Part shown: positions 16,240 through 24,233 of the stretch, in pieces
Position numbering within the stretch: position 1 is the first letter of the stretch
How the letters are laid out: every line of letters begins with the position of its first letter
Assembly (NCBI GenBank): GCA_027486765.1
Contig: JAIXOO010000139.1
Location: 56,737 to 120,736, forward strand
Direction: 5' to 3'
Origin: Saprospiraceae bacterium
GTDB lineage: Bacteria; Bacteroidota; Bacteroidia; Chitinophagales; Saprospiraceae
DNA: 64,000 nucleotides
The notes under the pieces: generated by a model
What the model was told of the DNA's origin: nothing
Seen by the model: the letters and a program-made list of their open reading frames with translations, nothing else
The model's database searches: none
Made by a program: the position numbers and the translations under genes

Positions 16240-17451
16240 ATGAGAAAGCCGTTTACCCTCCTCCTTTGTGGAACTTTGCTGTTGGTTCCCCAATTCCTTT
16301 TTACTCAAGTTACTACCCCGCCGAGCTTACGGCTATTGCCTGCCGAAAAAGAAGAGTACCATCAACTCGAAACGAACGTCAATGCGAAGGATTTGGCTGC
16401 TTTCCGTACTTCGCGAGGGCTAAAACTAGGTACCATTCCCAAAAAAATGAGCTTCGACAACCAGGAATTGGCTGCTGAAACGATGAAGCTACGGGGCAAA
16501 ACCTCCCTTAAATTTCGGCGCAAAAGTTACCGGGTGGAGTTGAGCAGCCCCTTTACGTTCAAAACAACCCAAGGGCAAAAGGCGCTTAAAGATTTCCATT
16601 TACTGAGCCTCACCATGGATCGGGGGTATTTTGGCAACCGCCTGGCATTTGCTTGTTTGCGCGAAACGGGTGTTGCCGACTTGTACCACAGTTTTTTGGA
16701 ACTCAAAATCAATGGACAATCGGAAGGCTTATACTGCTTCATTCAACGCCCGGAAGATTACGCTTTGGAGGATTTGGGCTCACCATACGTGTTGCGGCGT
16801 TCGGCGGTGGACTTTGTGATTGCCGATTTCAAACTGGCCAAAGGGCAAGCCCCTGAGCTCAAAACCCAGGCCGATGAAGCTTACCAAGCCATGATCCGGG
16901 CGGCCAATGAAATGGAAGGGGAGGCTCAATTCGAGTACATAAAGACCCATCTCGATCTGGATGCCTACTGCACTTGGCTGGCTTTGAACACCTGGTTCCA
17001 AAATGGGGATTACACCGATGAAGTGCTCTTTTATGTGCAAGCTGGTAAAACACCCACCCGTTTTGGCATCATCCCCTGGGATTTTGACGATGTATTTGCC
17101 ACCACTCCACACGAAGATTGGCCGCGGCGGAATGCTGCGTTGGGGGAAAAATTGTTGTTCTCGTCCGAAGTGGGTCTGGATCGCTGCATTGCCAACAATC
17201 CTCAACTTTATAGTTTTTACCTGCAAAAAATGAAGGCCTTATTGGAGGCTTTGCCCGAAGCAAAACTGCGGGAGCTTTTCGGTACGATTTACGCTGAAAT
17301 TTATCCTTACTTCAAACGTACGCCTATTTTGGAAATGACGCAGTACGATCGGCAAAAGGCGACGAGCTTGACACGGCTGGAGTTGCAGATGAACGAGTCT
17401 TTTCAGTTTTTGGTCAAACGGCGGGCTAAACTCTTGGATTTAATAAAATAA
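16240..17451 (+). CDS. CotH kinase-like exported protein
   Basis: A 403-residue protein with a signal sequence (1-23) and CotH-type motifs: MKLRGKTSLKFRRKSYRVEL (around 80-100), FHLLSLTMDRGYFGNRLAFAC, and FGIIPWDFDDVFATTP with the acidic pair expected for metal/ATP binding. CotH proteins are atypical secreted kinases known from spore coats and found widely in Bacteroidota, where they are often cell-surface proteins. There is no T9SS tail. It is divergent from the GH-D-like gene with an ~86-base gap, so promoters overlap. Its target is unknown. Confidence 0.75.
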   Translation: MRKPFTLLLCGTLLLVPQFLFTQVTTPPSLRLLPAEKEEYHQLETNVNAKDLAAFRTSRGLKLGTIPKKMSFDNQELAAETMKLRGKTSLKFRRKSYRVELSSPFTFKTTQGQKALKDFHLLSLTMDRGYFGNRLAFACLRETGVADLYHSFLELKINGQSEGLYCFIQRPEDYALEDLGSPYVLRRSAVDFVIADFKLAKGQAPELKTQADEAYQAMIRAANEMEGEAQFEYIKTHLDLDAYCTWLALNTWFQNGDYTDEVLFYVQAGKTPTRFGIIPWDFDDVFATTPHEDWPRRNAALGEKLLFSSEVGLDRCIANNPQLYSFYLQKMKALLEALPEAKLRELFGTIYAEIYPYFKRTPILEMTQYDRQKATSLTRLELQMNESFQFLVKRRAKLLDLIK

Positions 17452-17454
17452 GAA

Positions 17455-17482
17455 AGCCCCCCGCAATGCACTGCGGGAGGCT
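17455..17482 (+). terminator. Terminator after CotH-like gene
   Basis: AGCCCCCCGCA (17455-17465) and TGCGGGAGGCT (17472-17482) form an 11-base GC-rich stem with one mismatch, directly after the CotH-like stop codon and before the convergent gene ending at 17517. Confidence 0.75.
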
Positions 17483-17516
17483 CCTCGATAACACTATCAT
17501 TCAAGAATCAAAAAAA

Positions 17517-18239
17517 TTACTTCGTGGTTTGAATACGGTTCAGCACCAATTGTGCTTTGATCAAAAAGTCGCTATGGTGGAACATGTACTCGTTGTGAAT
17601 CATCATCAAACGCGCAGCATCAAATGCAGCGGATTTGGGGACAATCTGGCGGGCAGCAATCGGGTGCAACCAGTATTCAAGGTTGTTGGTGCGTAGGTAC
17701 GATTGATCCATTTCAAAGTTACAAACGACTGCAAGTTTGTTCAATGAAAACAGGTAATCGGTCTCCTTGTTAAGGTCTTTTTGAATGTCAACTACGTTGT
17801 AGCGCATGAAGTTGGCTCCAGAACGCTCACACAGAAACACATCCCGACGGCCATCAAAAACGATGACATCGCGGAATTTGTACTTCCGGAAGTTTTTAAT
17901 CAAAAAGTTCTTAATCGGTAGTTTAGAAGGGCGGAGCTTTTTGAACTCATCTTTCAGCTGCTCTTCGTCCAGTTTGAATTCTTCGTCATAGGGTTTGCGA
18001 CGTTTGGTTTTCATGTTGATCACCTCTTTCGCGCGGCCTATTGTATGACCCAGTTCGTTCGTTTTGGAATAGACGTTTACGATGTCTACGTGGGCTCCAT
18101 TCATCCAACTCTCTAGAAAAATCTTGTTGGTACCTGTCTCAAATACCAGTAGGGCGATTTCGCTAATAGCGTAAAAGTTAGGATAACCCCCATAGATGTT
18201 GCCATACTTTAGTTCTAGGAATGCTATACTTCTGTTCAC
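17517..18239 (-). CDS. Conserved-looking cytosolic protein, unknown function
   Basis: A 240-residue soluble protein with no signal or membrane segments. The first 40 residues (FLELKYGNIYGGYPNFYAIS-EIALLVFET) and the C-terminus (KSAAFDAARLMMIHNEYMFH) vaguely recall the first and last motifs of DEDD exonucleases (RNase H fold), with an FDGRRD in between. The first aspartate is not present, so an active nuclease is doubtful. A Lys/Glu-rich stretch (75-115) separates the halves. It stands alone between two terminators. I cannot assign a family with confidence. Confidence 0.6.
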   Translation of the reverse strand: MNRSIAFLELKYGNIYGGYPNFYAISEIALLVFETGTNKIFLESWMNGAHVDIVNVYSKTNELGHTIGRAKEVINMKTKRRKPYDEEFKLDEEQLKDEFKKLRPSKLPIKNFLIKNFRKYKFRDVIVFDGRRDVFLCERSGANFMRYNVVDIQKDLNKETDYLFSLNKLAVVCNFEMDQSYLRTNNLEYWLHPIAARQIVPKSAAFDAARLMMIHNEYMFHHSDFLIKAQLVLNRIQTTK

Positions 18240-18388
18240 GGTTTCAGTTTAAGTTTGTTAAGTGATCTCGAATGATGTTTTTCAGCGTTATGGTTTCCAA
18301 AATGGATGATAGTGTTCACACATGCTACAAAATAACCTCTAAAATAGCACAAAAGTTGCTATTCGGGAAGGCAAAGATAAAATTCCAT

Positions 18389-19486
18389 TTAAATTGTAAA
18401 GTGACCATTCTCGTAAATTTTTTCCCCGTCGGTGAAAATCTCCCCCCCTTTGCGCATATCGGTAATCATGTCCCAGTGTACAGCCGATTGGTTTTTACCC
18501 CCCGTCTGTAAATAAGACTGCCCGATGGCCAAATGTACTGTCCCCCCAATTTTTTCATCAAAAAGAATGTTTTTGGTCATCCGGTCAATGTCGTAATTGG
18601 TGCCAATGGCCGCCTCCCCGAAACGCCGGGTGCCTTCAATTTTGAACACCCGATCCAACACTTCGACGCCTTTGCTGGCCTCCCATTTTTCAATGTACCC
18701 ATCTTTGACGTAAAGGGTGGCACCTTCTACTTCATCGTTGCCGTACAAAGCAGGTAGCGAAAACCGTACCATTCCGTTAACAGAATCTTCTACCGGCGAA
18801 GTATAGACCTCACCGGAGGGCATATTGGTTTGTCCGTCGGAATTCATCCAGGTGCGGCCACGGCAGGAAAAGGTCAAATCGATGCCTTCACCTTTATAAT
18901 GTATCTCCGAGCTTTTGTTCAGGTGATCTACAATGCGTTGTTGGTTTTGGCGCACCTTGATCCAACTTTCGATGGGGTCAGGATCATTGAGTTTGCAGGC
19001 ATTGAAGACAAAATGCTCGTATTCTTCCAGGGACAAGCCCGCTTTTTGAGCACTGGCTTGGGTGGGAAACTGGCAAAGGTTGCGCTTGAGCTCGCGGGTG
19101 GCCGTACGCCGAAAGTAGGTGTCGGAGACTTTTTGGTGGGCCTCTTGATAAATTTTAGTCTTTTCGGCCGTGCTGCCATTGCTTTCGCCCAGATTAAAGG
19201 GCGCGCGAATGTGTAGATAGGCATCATAAGTCTCCATAGCCAATTGGTACAGGGGCGAAACCCGGCTCAACTGAGCATTTTGTGCCTCTTGGAAAAAAAT
19301 GCGGTTTTGCTCCCGAAATTCCAGCTCCGTATCTACCGTAGCCCCCGCTCGTAGTGCTGAACGGTAGACTTCTCGCACTAGTGGTTCAGCCAAAATGGTG
19401 GTCTTGATAAACAGTTTTTCGCCGGGCTTGATCTCCATACAATAGTGCACCAGCAGATCAGCATATTTTTCCAAAATCGTCTTCAT
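18389..19486 (-). CDS. M29-family aminopeptidase
   Basis: The 365-residue protein matches thermophilic-type M29 metallo-aminopeptidases (AmpS/PepS/AmpT). It has the family opening ILEKYADLLVHYCMEIKPGEKLFI and likely metal ligands in MPSGEVYTSPVE (Glu), RRFGEAAIGTN (Glu), GGTVHLAIGQSY (His, Tyr) and SAVHWDMI (His, Asp). It is cytosolic and removes N-terminal residues from peptides using a two-metal centre. All ligand motifs are present and length is normal. It is transcribed alone and is divergent from the lipoprotein gene. Confidence 0.9.
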   Translation of the reverse strand: MKTILEKYADLLVHYCMEIKPGEKLFIKTTILAEPLVREVYRSALRAGATVDTELEFREQNRIFFQEAQNAQLSRVSPLYQLAMETYDAYLHIRAPFNLGESNGSTAEKTKIYQEAHQKVSDTYFRRTATRELKRNLCQFPTQASAQKAGLSLEEYEHFVFNACKLNDPDPIESWIKVRQNQQRIVDHLNKSSEIHYKGEGIDLTFSCRGRTWMNSDGQTNMPSGEVYTSPVEDSVNGMVRFSLPALYGNDEVEGATLYVKDGYIEKWEASKGVEVLDRVFKIEGTRRFGEAAIGTNYDIDRMTKNILFDEKIGGTVHLAIGQSYLQTGGKNQSAVHWDMITDMRKGGEIFTDGEKIYENGHFTI

Positions 19487-19587
19487 GTTTTTCTTAACGT
19501 TTTTTTAAGCTTTTTCGCTGAGTACAATATACAAATCCCTGGCTTCTTCTTACAAAGACATTAATCAACTCAAAAAATTTGTTTTCC

Positions 19588-20286
19588 ATGATCTCACAAT
19601 TGAAAATCTCTTTGAAGTTTTTTGCCGGTTTTGCATTTGTTCTGGCGATGATGGGTTTGGCTTCTTGCGACAAAAGCAGCCTGGATGTGACCTCCGAAGA
19701 CTATTTCACCCTGGGTGCAATGGATTCTCTGCACCGCAACGGTGGCTGTGGCCGCGGAAGCTGCTTTGAATTTGTATACCCCATCAGCATCAAATTTGCC
19801 GATGGTACCACTGCTGAAGTTACTTCCAATGACAACATGCGCGAAACCATCCGCACCTGGAAAGAGGCCAATCCTAGTGCTACCGAACGCCCCACTTTGG
19901 TTTTCCCGTTGGATGTGTTAGCAAAAGATGGAACAGTTACCAGCGTTGCTAGCGAAGATGAATTCAAAACACTTTTGGCAACGTGCCCACCACAAGGTCG
20001 TGGCAAAGGCCGCGGTGGCAGAGGGCACAAACCTGGCGACAATGGCCAAACTTGCTTCAAGTTGAACTTCCCCGTAACTGTTCAGTTGCCCGATAGCACC
20101 ACTGCTACCGCCGCTGACAAGGATGCACTGCACACCATTCTGCACACCTGGAAAAAGAACAATCCAACTTCGAAAGTACGTCCGACTCTGGTATTCCCCA
20201 TCAGTGTAACCTTGACCGATGGCACGACCAAGTCGATTGCCAACAAAGAGGCCCTGACTGCACTGAAGGAGAGCTGCGGGAACTAA
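19588..20286 (+). CDS. Lipoprotein with two tandem homologous domains
   Basis: A 232-residue lipoprotein. The lipobox is VLAMMGLASC, with Cys about residue 27. The ATG at 19588 is preferred to the TTG at 19579. Two repeats of about 75 residues follow. Each starts with a Cys-Phe pair (SCFEFVYPISIKFADGTT; TCFKLNFPVTVQLPDSTT), contains RPTLVFP after a helix ending in TWK, and ends in a Leu-rich helix with a Cys. They are joined by a Gly/Arg/Lys-rich linker (GRGKGRGGRGHKPGDNG). Paired cysteines in each repeat suggest one disulfide per domain. The function is unknown; it is likely in the outer membrane or periplasm. Confidence 0.8.
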   Translation: MISQLKISLKFFAGFAFVLAMMGLASCDKSSLDVTSEDYFTLGAMDSLHRNGGCGRGSCFEFVYPISIKFADGTTAEVTSNDNMRETIRTWKEANPSATERPTLVFPLDVLAKDGTVTSVASEDEFKTLLATCPPQGRGKGRGGRGHKPGDNGQTCFKLNFPVTVQLPDSTTATAADKDALHTILHTWKKNNPTSKVRPTLVFPISVTLTDGTTKSIANKEALTALKESCGN

Positions 20287-20292
20287 GTAAGC

Positions 20293-20402
20293 GAAAAATG
20301 AAAAGTGAAAAATGAAAAATAGGCTACCGCAGTGACTTGTGCAGCTTTGGGTGTCAAATCTGCTGCGGTAGCCTATTTTTCATTTTTCGTTTTTCATTTT
20401 TC
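20293..20402. terminator. 40-bp-arm inverted repeat with heptamer-like arms
   Basis: Arms 20293-20332 and 20363-20402 match at 38 of 40 positions around a 30-base loop. The outer parts are made of GAAAAATGAAAA units; the inner end is AGGCTACCGCAG, a sequence also found in the larger inverted repeats at 41718 and 52843. It follows the lipoprotein stop codon. Likely a strong terminator. Confidence 0.8.
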
Positions 20403-20514
20403 ATTTCCATAGTGTCGTTTTCTTCGTTCTCCGTCTTAATTTTACTTGTATTCATCGGCAGTGCCTTGCATGGTGTGTAAGAAAACTGCACTTTTGAACC
20501 AAGTTAAAACGTCT

Positions 20515-20937
20515 ATGAAACCAGAGAACAAGAAAGATCAGGCCGAAAATCCAGACGAAAACCTGGAGCAATACGCAGAAAAATTCACGGAGAAAAAATT
20601 GTGGCACAAGATTGCGCGCTTTGCGCAAAAGATTGGGGCCAAAACTGTGTACGCCGCCTTATTGATGTTTTACGCCTACAAGCGGAAGGATACACCTGGT
20701 TGGGCCAAAAAAATTGTCGTTGGTGTATTGGGTTATTTGATTAGCCCAATCGACTTTTTACCCGACCTATCCCCCATCATTGGCTACACCGATGACTTGG
20801 GGATTCTGAGTTTTGGCCTCGTCACCATCGCTGCCTTCGTCAACGAAGAAGTGCGCAACAAAGCCCGGACCCAATTGGGCAAATGGTTCCCTTCGGTTCA
20901 GGAAGAAGACTTGAAAGAAGTGGAGAGCAAGCTATAA
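20515..20937 (+). CDS. YkvA/DUF1232 family membrane protein
   Basis: A 140-residue protein with a charged, Glu/Lys-rich N-terminus and a DUF1232 core: VYAALLMFYAYKRKDTPGWA-KKIVVGVLGYLISPIDFLPD, then PIIGYTDDLGILSFGLVTIA. The ISPIDFLPD and DD motifs define the family. Two short hydrophobic hairpins suggest membrane association. The start at 20515 gives the usual length; upstream in-frame GTG/TTG/ATG codons add a non-conserved tail. Function of the family is unsettled. Confidence 0.85.
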   Translation: MKPENKKDQAENPDENLEQYAEKFTEKKLWHKIARFAQKIGAKTVYAALLMFYAYKRKDTPGWAKKIVVGVLGYLISPIDFLPDLSPIIGYTDDLGILSFGLVTIAAFVNEEVRNKARTQLGKWFPSVQEEDLKEVESKL

Positions 20938-21058
20938 GTGAAAAGTGAAAAGTGAAAAGTGAAAAGTGATTAAAGCGAAGCAAGAAAAGGATAAGACTCC
21001 AACCTTTGTTTCGCTTTCATGTTAGTTATTCACTTTTCACTTTTCACTTTTCACTTTT
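20938..21058. terminator. Inverted repeat with (AAAAGTG)n arms
   Basis: The left arm (20938-20969) carries four AAAAGTG units and the right arm (21026-21058) their complement. AAAGCGAA and TTTCGCTTT give an inner pairing. It starts one base after the YkvA stop and ends at the base before the ATG of the CrtA-like gene, so it also forms that gene's 5' leader if read through. Confidence 0.8.
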
Positions 21059-21802
21059 ATGGATCCACAAATTGTCACCCTTACCTTTTTTCGTTACACC
21101 GGGGCTCGCCAACAATGGTGGGGCTTCAAACAAATGGGACTTGCCCCTCGGGACTTGGCAAAAGTACCGGGCCTGACCTTTTCCAAAATGTTGGGTAGTG
21201 GCAATGGGAACGGCTTCAGCATTTGGCCCAATTTTGGGGTTTATGGCCTACTTGGGGTCTGGGACAATGAGGCAGTCGCCCAGGACTTTTTTGAACAGAG
21301 TCCTTTGTTTCAAAGTTTTCAAGCACAATCCACCGAAATCTCTATAGTTTATCTCAAAACTGCCAAGGTACACGGCACCTGGGATGGCGGCACTCCTTTT
21401 GTTGAAAACATTCCCTTTAAGCCTGAGGCCCCGCTGGCGGTACTGACCCGTGCGACCATTCGCAGCAAATACCTCTGGCATTTTTGGCGCTTTGTACCCG
21501 GCGTGAGCAAAGCCATGTGGCGCGAGCACCAGGAGGGCCTGGTTTTTTCCATTGGAATTGGCGAAGTGCCTTTGGTGCAGCAAGCCACGTTTAGTTTGTG
21601 GAAAAACAGTGAACTCATGCAAACTTATGCTTACAAAGGCAAGTTTCACAGCGCCGTAGTCAAAAAAACGCGGGAATTGGGTTGGTACAAAGAAGAGTTG
21701 TTTGCTCGTTTTCACCCGTTTCGGGTGGAAGGAACCTGGCAGGGAAAATTCCTCAAAGATGCACTGTTTCCAGCGCAAAATGAGGAAATTGGCACTTTTT
21801 AA
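21059..21802 (+). CDS. Spheroidene monooxygenase (CrtA)-like protein
   Basis: A 247-residue protein resembling CrtA-type carotenoid oxygenases. It opens with VTLTFFRYTGARQQWWGFKQMG, followed by GLTFSKMLGSGNGNGFSIWP-NFGVYGLLGVWD and a C-terminal TYAYKGKFHSAVVKKTRELGWYKEELFARF. In phototrophs CrtA adds a keto group to spheroidene using heme. CrtA-like proteins in non-phototrophic Bacteroidota may modify other carotenoids. No other carotenoid genes are in the window, so the substrate is open. It begins immediately after a long hairpin. Confidence 0.75.
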   Translation: MDPQIVTLTFFRYTGARQQWWGFKQMGLAPRDLAKVPGLTFSKMLGSGNGNGFSIWPNFGVYGLLGVWDNEAVAQDFFEQSPLFQSFQAQSTEISIVYLKTAKVHGTWDGGTPFVENIPFKPEAPLAVLTRATIRSKYLWHFWRFVPGVSKAMWREHQEGLVFSIGIGEVPLVQQATFSLWKNSELMQTYAYKGKFHSAVVKKTRELGWYKEELFARFHPFRVEGTWQGKFLKDALFPAQNEEIGTF

Positions 21803-21887
21803 GCGACGCTGATCTAAATCCCCCATTTAGGATAGACCAAATCTTCGCAAAAACTGTTATCATTGGAGGTTTATAAATCATCCAACA

Positions 21888-23522
21888 ATGAAGAGAATTG
21901 CTAAATACACCCTCTGGCTGTTGCCACTGGTTTTGATGACGGTAGCGTTCACCGAATATCCAAGTACCCGGCAGGATTTTGAAATCAGCAAAAACCTCGA
22001 AATTTTTGCCAACTTGTACAAAGAGCTCAACACGGGTTACGTAGACGAGCTCGACCCGGGCAAAGTCATGCGCGATGGCATGGAGGCCATGCTCAACAAC
22101 CTCGATCCTTTCACCAATTACATCGCCGAAGCCGACATCGAAGGTTACCGCCTGCTGCGCGAAGGCACCTCCGACAATATTGGGTTTGAATTCAAAAAAA
22201 TTGGTGACTTTGCTACCGTCACCGAGATTTTTCAGGACTTACCTGCCGATAAGGCTGGCGTAAAAATTGGCGACCAAATTATAGCCATCGACAACAAAGA
22301 CACCAAAAACAAAAGCACTGATGAGGTAGACTACATCCTACGCGGTGCCGCTGGAACTACGGTGGACGTGACCTTGCGCCGCCCTGGTCAAAACACTGAC
22401 ATCAAAGTTAAAATCAACCGTCAGGAAATGGAGCTACCCAACGTGCCTTACTCAGGAATGGTGGAAGGTGACATCGCCTACGTTTCCCTTTCCACTTTTT
22501 CACAGGAGGCGGGCAAAAACATTGCCACTGCCTTGCGTGGACTGCTGAAAGAAAACCCCAATACCAAAGGAATTATTCTGGACTTGCGGGGCAACGGTGG
22601 TGGTTTGTTGATCGAAGCGGTGAACCTGTGTAATGTGTTTATCCCTAAAAATGAATTGGTGACCACCACCCGGGGCAAACTCAAGGAACAAGACCGCAGC
22701 TTCCGCACCCAAACCTCTCCGGTTTCCGAAGATTTGCCACTCACGGTATTGATTGATAAAAACTCGGCTTCTGCATCGGAGATTGTTTGTGGGACCCTCC
22801 AGGATTATGACCGTGCAGTGCTGATTGGTCAGCGCTCTTATGGCAAGGGCTTGGTGCAAAATACGGTGGAAGTGGGCTACAACTCCCGCTTGAAATTGAC
22901 CACTGCCAAATACTACATTCCCAGCGGACGCTGCATCCAAAGTGTGCAATACCGCAATGGAGAACCCATCGAAATTGAAGATAGCCGCCGTGCGACCTTC
23001 AAAACCCGCAATGGCCGCACTGTGCTGGATGGTGGTGGCGTAGCCCCCGATATCAAGATTGAACAAGCCAGCAATATCCCGGTGGTGAAGGCGCTTCAGG
23101 ATCAGGATATCATTTTTCGCTTTGTGACCGACTTTTGTAAAGGCAAAGAAAAGATGCCCGAGGTAAAGGATTTGCGCTTTACGGAGTTTGACGCATTCCT
23201 CGCTTTTGTACAAAAAGAAAACTTCGTGTTCCGCACCGAAAGTGAAAAACTGCTGGAGCAGTTCAAACAAAAGGCTACAGATGAAGGCTACGCTTTAGGT
23301 TCTTCCGTGACTGCCATGGAAACCGCCCTGAGCAATGCTCAACTTGAGCTCATCCGCAAATACAAAGACTTGATCAGCAAATTGATCGAAAAAGACATCG
23401 CTGGACGTTACTACTACGCCAATGGCCGTGCCCAGATTGGCCTTCTACGCGACCCTGAAGTGCAGGAAGCAGTGAAGGTAATGCGGGATCAGGCGAAGTA
23501 TAAAAGTATCCTGAAGAAGTGA
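21888..23522 (+). CDS. S41-family C-terminal processing protease (CtpA/Prc type)
   Basis: A 544-residue exported serine protease. A signal/anchor (1-22) precedes a helical N-terminal region, a PDZ domain (about 85-170, with DLPADKAGVKIGDQIIAID) and the S41 catalytic core. The nucleophile Ser lies in NSASASEIVCG (293-302) and the Lys in GQRSYGKGLVQ. The C-terminal ~120 residues are helical. Such proteases cut at the C-termini of periplasmic proteins after PDZ binding. All catalytic motifs are intact. The stop codon is inside a perfect 29-bp inverted repeat shared with the convergent gene. Confidence 0.93.
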   Translation: MKRIAKYTLWLLPLVLMTVAFTEYPSTRQDFEISKNLEIFANLYKELNTGYVDELDPGKVMRDGMEAMLNNLDPFTNYIAEADIEGYRLLREGTSDNIGFEFKKIGDFATVTEIFQDLPADKAGVKIGDQIIAIDNKDTKNKSTDEVDYILRGAAGTTVDVTLRRPGQNTDIKVKINRQEMELPNVPYSGMVEGDIAYVSLSTFSQEAGKNIATALRGLLKENPNTKGIILDLRGNGGGLLIEAVNLCNVFIPKNELVTTTRGKLKEQDRSFRTQTSPVSEDLPLTVLIDKNSASASEIVCGTLQDYDRAVLIGQRSYGKGLVQNTVEVGYNSRLKLTTAKYYIPSGRCIQSVQYRNGEPIEIEDSRRATFKTRNGRTVLDGGGVAPDIKIEQASNIPVVKALQDQDIIFRFVTDFCKGKEKMPEVKDLRFTEFDAFLAFVQKENFVFRTESEKLLEQFKQKATDEGYALGSSVTAMETALSNAQLELIRKYKDLISKLIEKDIAGRYYYANGRAQIGLLRDPEVQEAVKVMRDQAKYKSILKK

Positions 23523-23587
23523 TGAATGATAAATGATGAGTGATGAATGGTTGTACTGATTCATCACTCATCATTTATCATTCATCA
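23520..23587. terminator. Perfect 29-bp inverted repeat between convergent genes
   Basis: Arms 23520-23548 and 23559-23587 are perfectly complementary with a 10-base loop, built from TGATGAATGAT-like units. It includes the stop codon of the S41 protease and ends one base before the stop codon of the convergent gene. A bidirectional terminator is likely. Confidence 0.85.
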
Positions 23588-23588
23588 C

Positions 23589-24128
23589 TCACTGGTATCT
23601 AACCATATGCAACCTTTGATCAATCGCCATACTCGGCTTATCAAAGAGGTAAAAAACACAGATCATCCCCTGATCCTGTTTGTGTAGGCACAAAAAACGG
23701 CAATGTTGTTGGATGGAAAAGGAAGTTTTGGGCTTGAGGATGTAGACTCGCCCCCAATCGGCATTAAACACCTCCTTCAATTCTCTTTCGGTCAATTCAC
23801 GGGCGGTGAAGCTGGTATTGCTTTGATTGTCGCCAATGTGCAAGGCCATGCGGTAGCTGTTGACCTGTGCAAAGGGCTCGTTGCCCATCTCGGGAAGGAA
23901 TAAAAAACGGATTTCCACTTCATCTTTACCAGAACGAATCGCGTAGTCGTAATGCTGGAAGAGTTCCTCGGGAATGTAAACCGGCTTGTAGTCTGAATCG
24001 AGCGGCAAAGACAATGCGCTGCCCGTACGCTTGAGAAAATCCTGCACTTGCAGCGGAATTTCCTGGGCAAAACCCTGTACCAGAAACAGGGTAGAAAGGA
24101 GGAGGGTGGAAAAAAGGGTGATTTTCAT
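23589..24128 (-). CDS. Exported protein, unknown function
   Basis: A 179-residue protein starting at the ATG at 24128, where the signal peptide begins (MKITLFSTLLLSTLFLVQGFA). The mature part is a mixed alpha/beta domain with a central EVEIRFLFLPEMGNEPFAQVNSYR and a cysteine pair in QHCRFLCLHKQ. I recognise no family. It is downstream of the APC permease on the same strand but separated by a 43-bp-arm inverted repeat, so it is probably transcribed on its own. Confidence 0.7.
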   Translation of the reverse strand: MKITLFSTLLLSTLFLVQGFAQEIPLQVQDFLKRTGSALSLPLDSDYKPVYIPEELFQHYDYAIRSGKDEVEIRFLFLPEMGNEPFAQVNSYRMALHIGDNQSNTSFTARELTERELKEVFNADWGRVYILKPKTSFSIQQHCRFLCLHKQDQGMICVFYLFDKPSMAIDQRLHMVRYQ

Positions 24129-24145
24129 GTTTTGTCGGTTTACAA

Positions 24146-24233
24146 AACAGGGTTCCAAGGTTCCTGAGTTCCAAAGTTCCAGGGTTAGCACTAACCCTGG
24201 AACTTTGGAACTCAGGAACCTTGGAACCTTGTT
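24146..24233. terminator. Near-perfect 88-base palindrome
   Basis: Arms 24146-24188 and 24191-24233 match at 42 of 43 positions with only two bases between them. Units such as GGTTCC, AAGTTCC and CCAGGGTTAG recur here and at 25965-26016 and 42965-43008. It starts at the permease stop codon (24232-24234) and likely terminates that gene. Confidence 0.85.
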
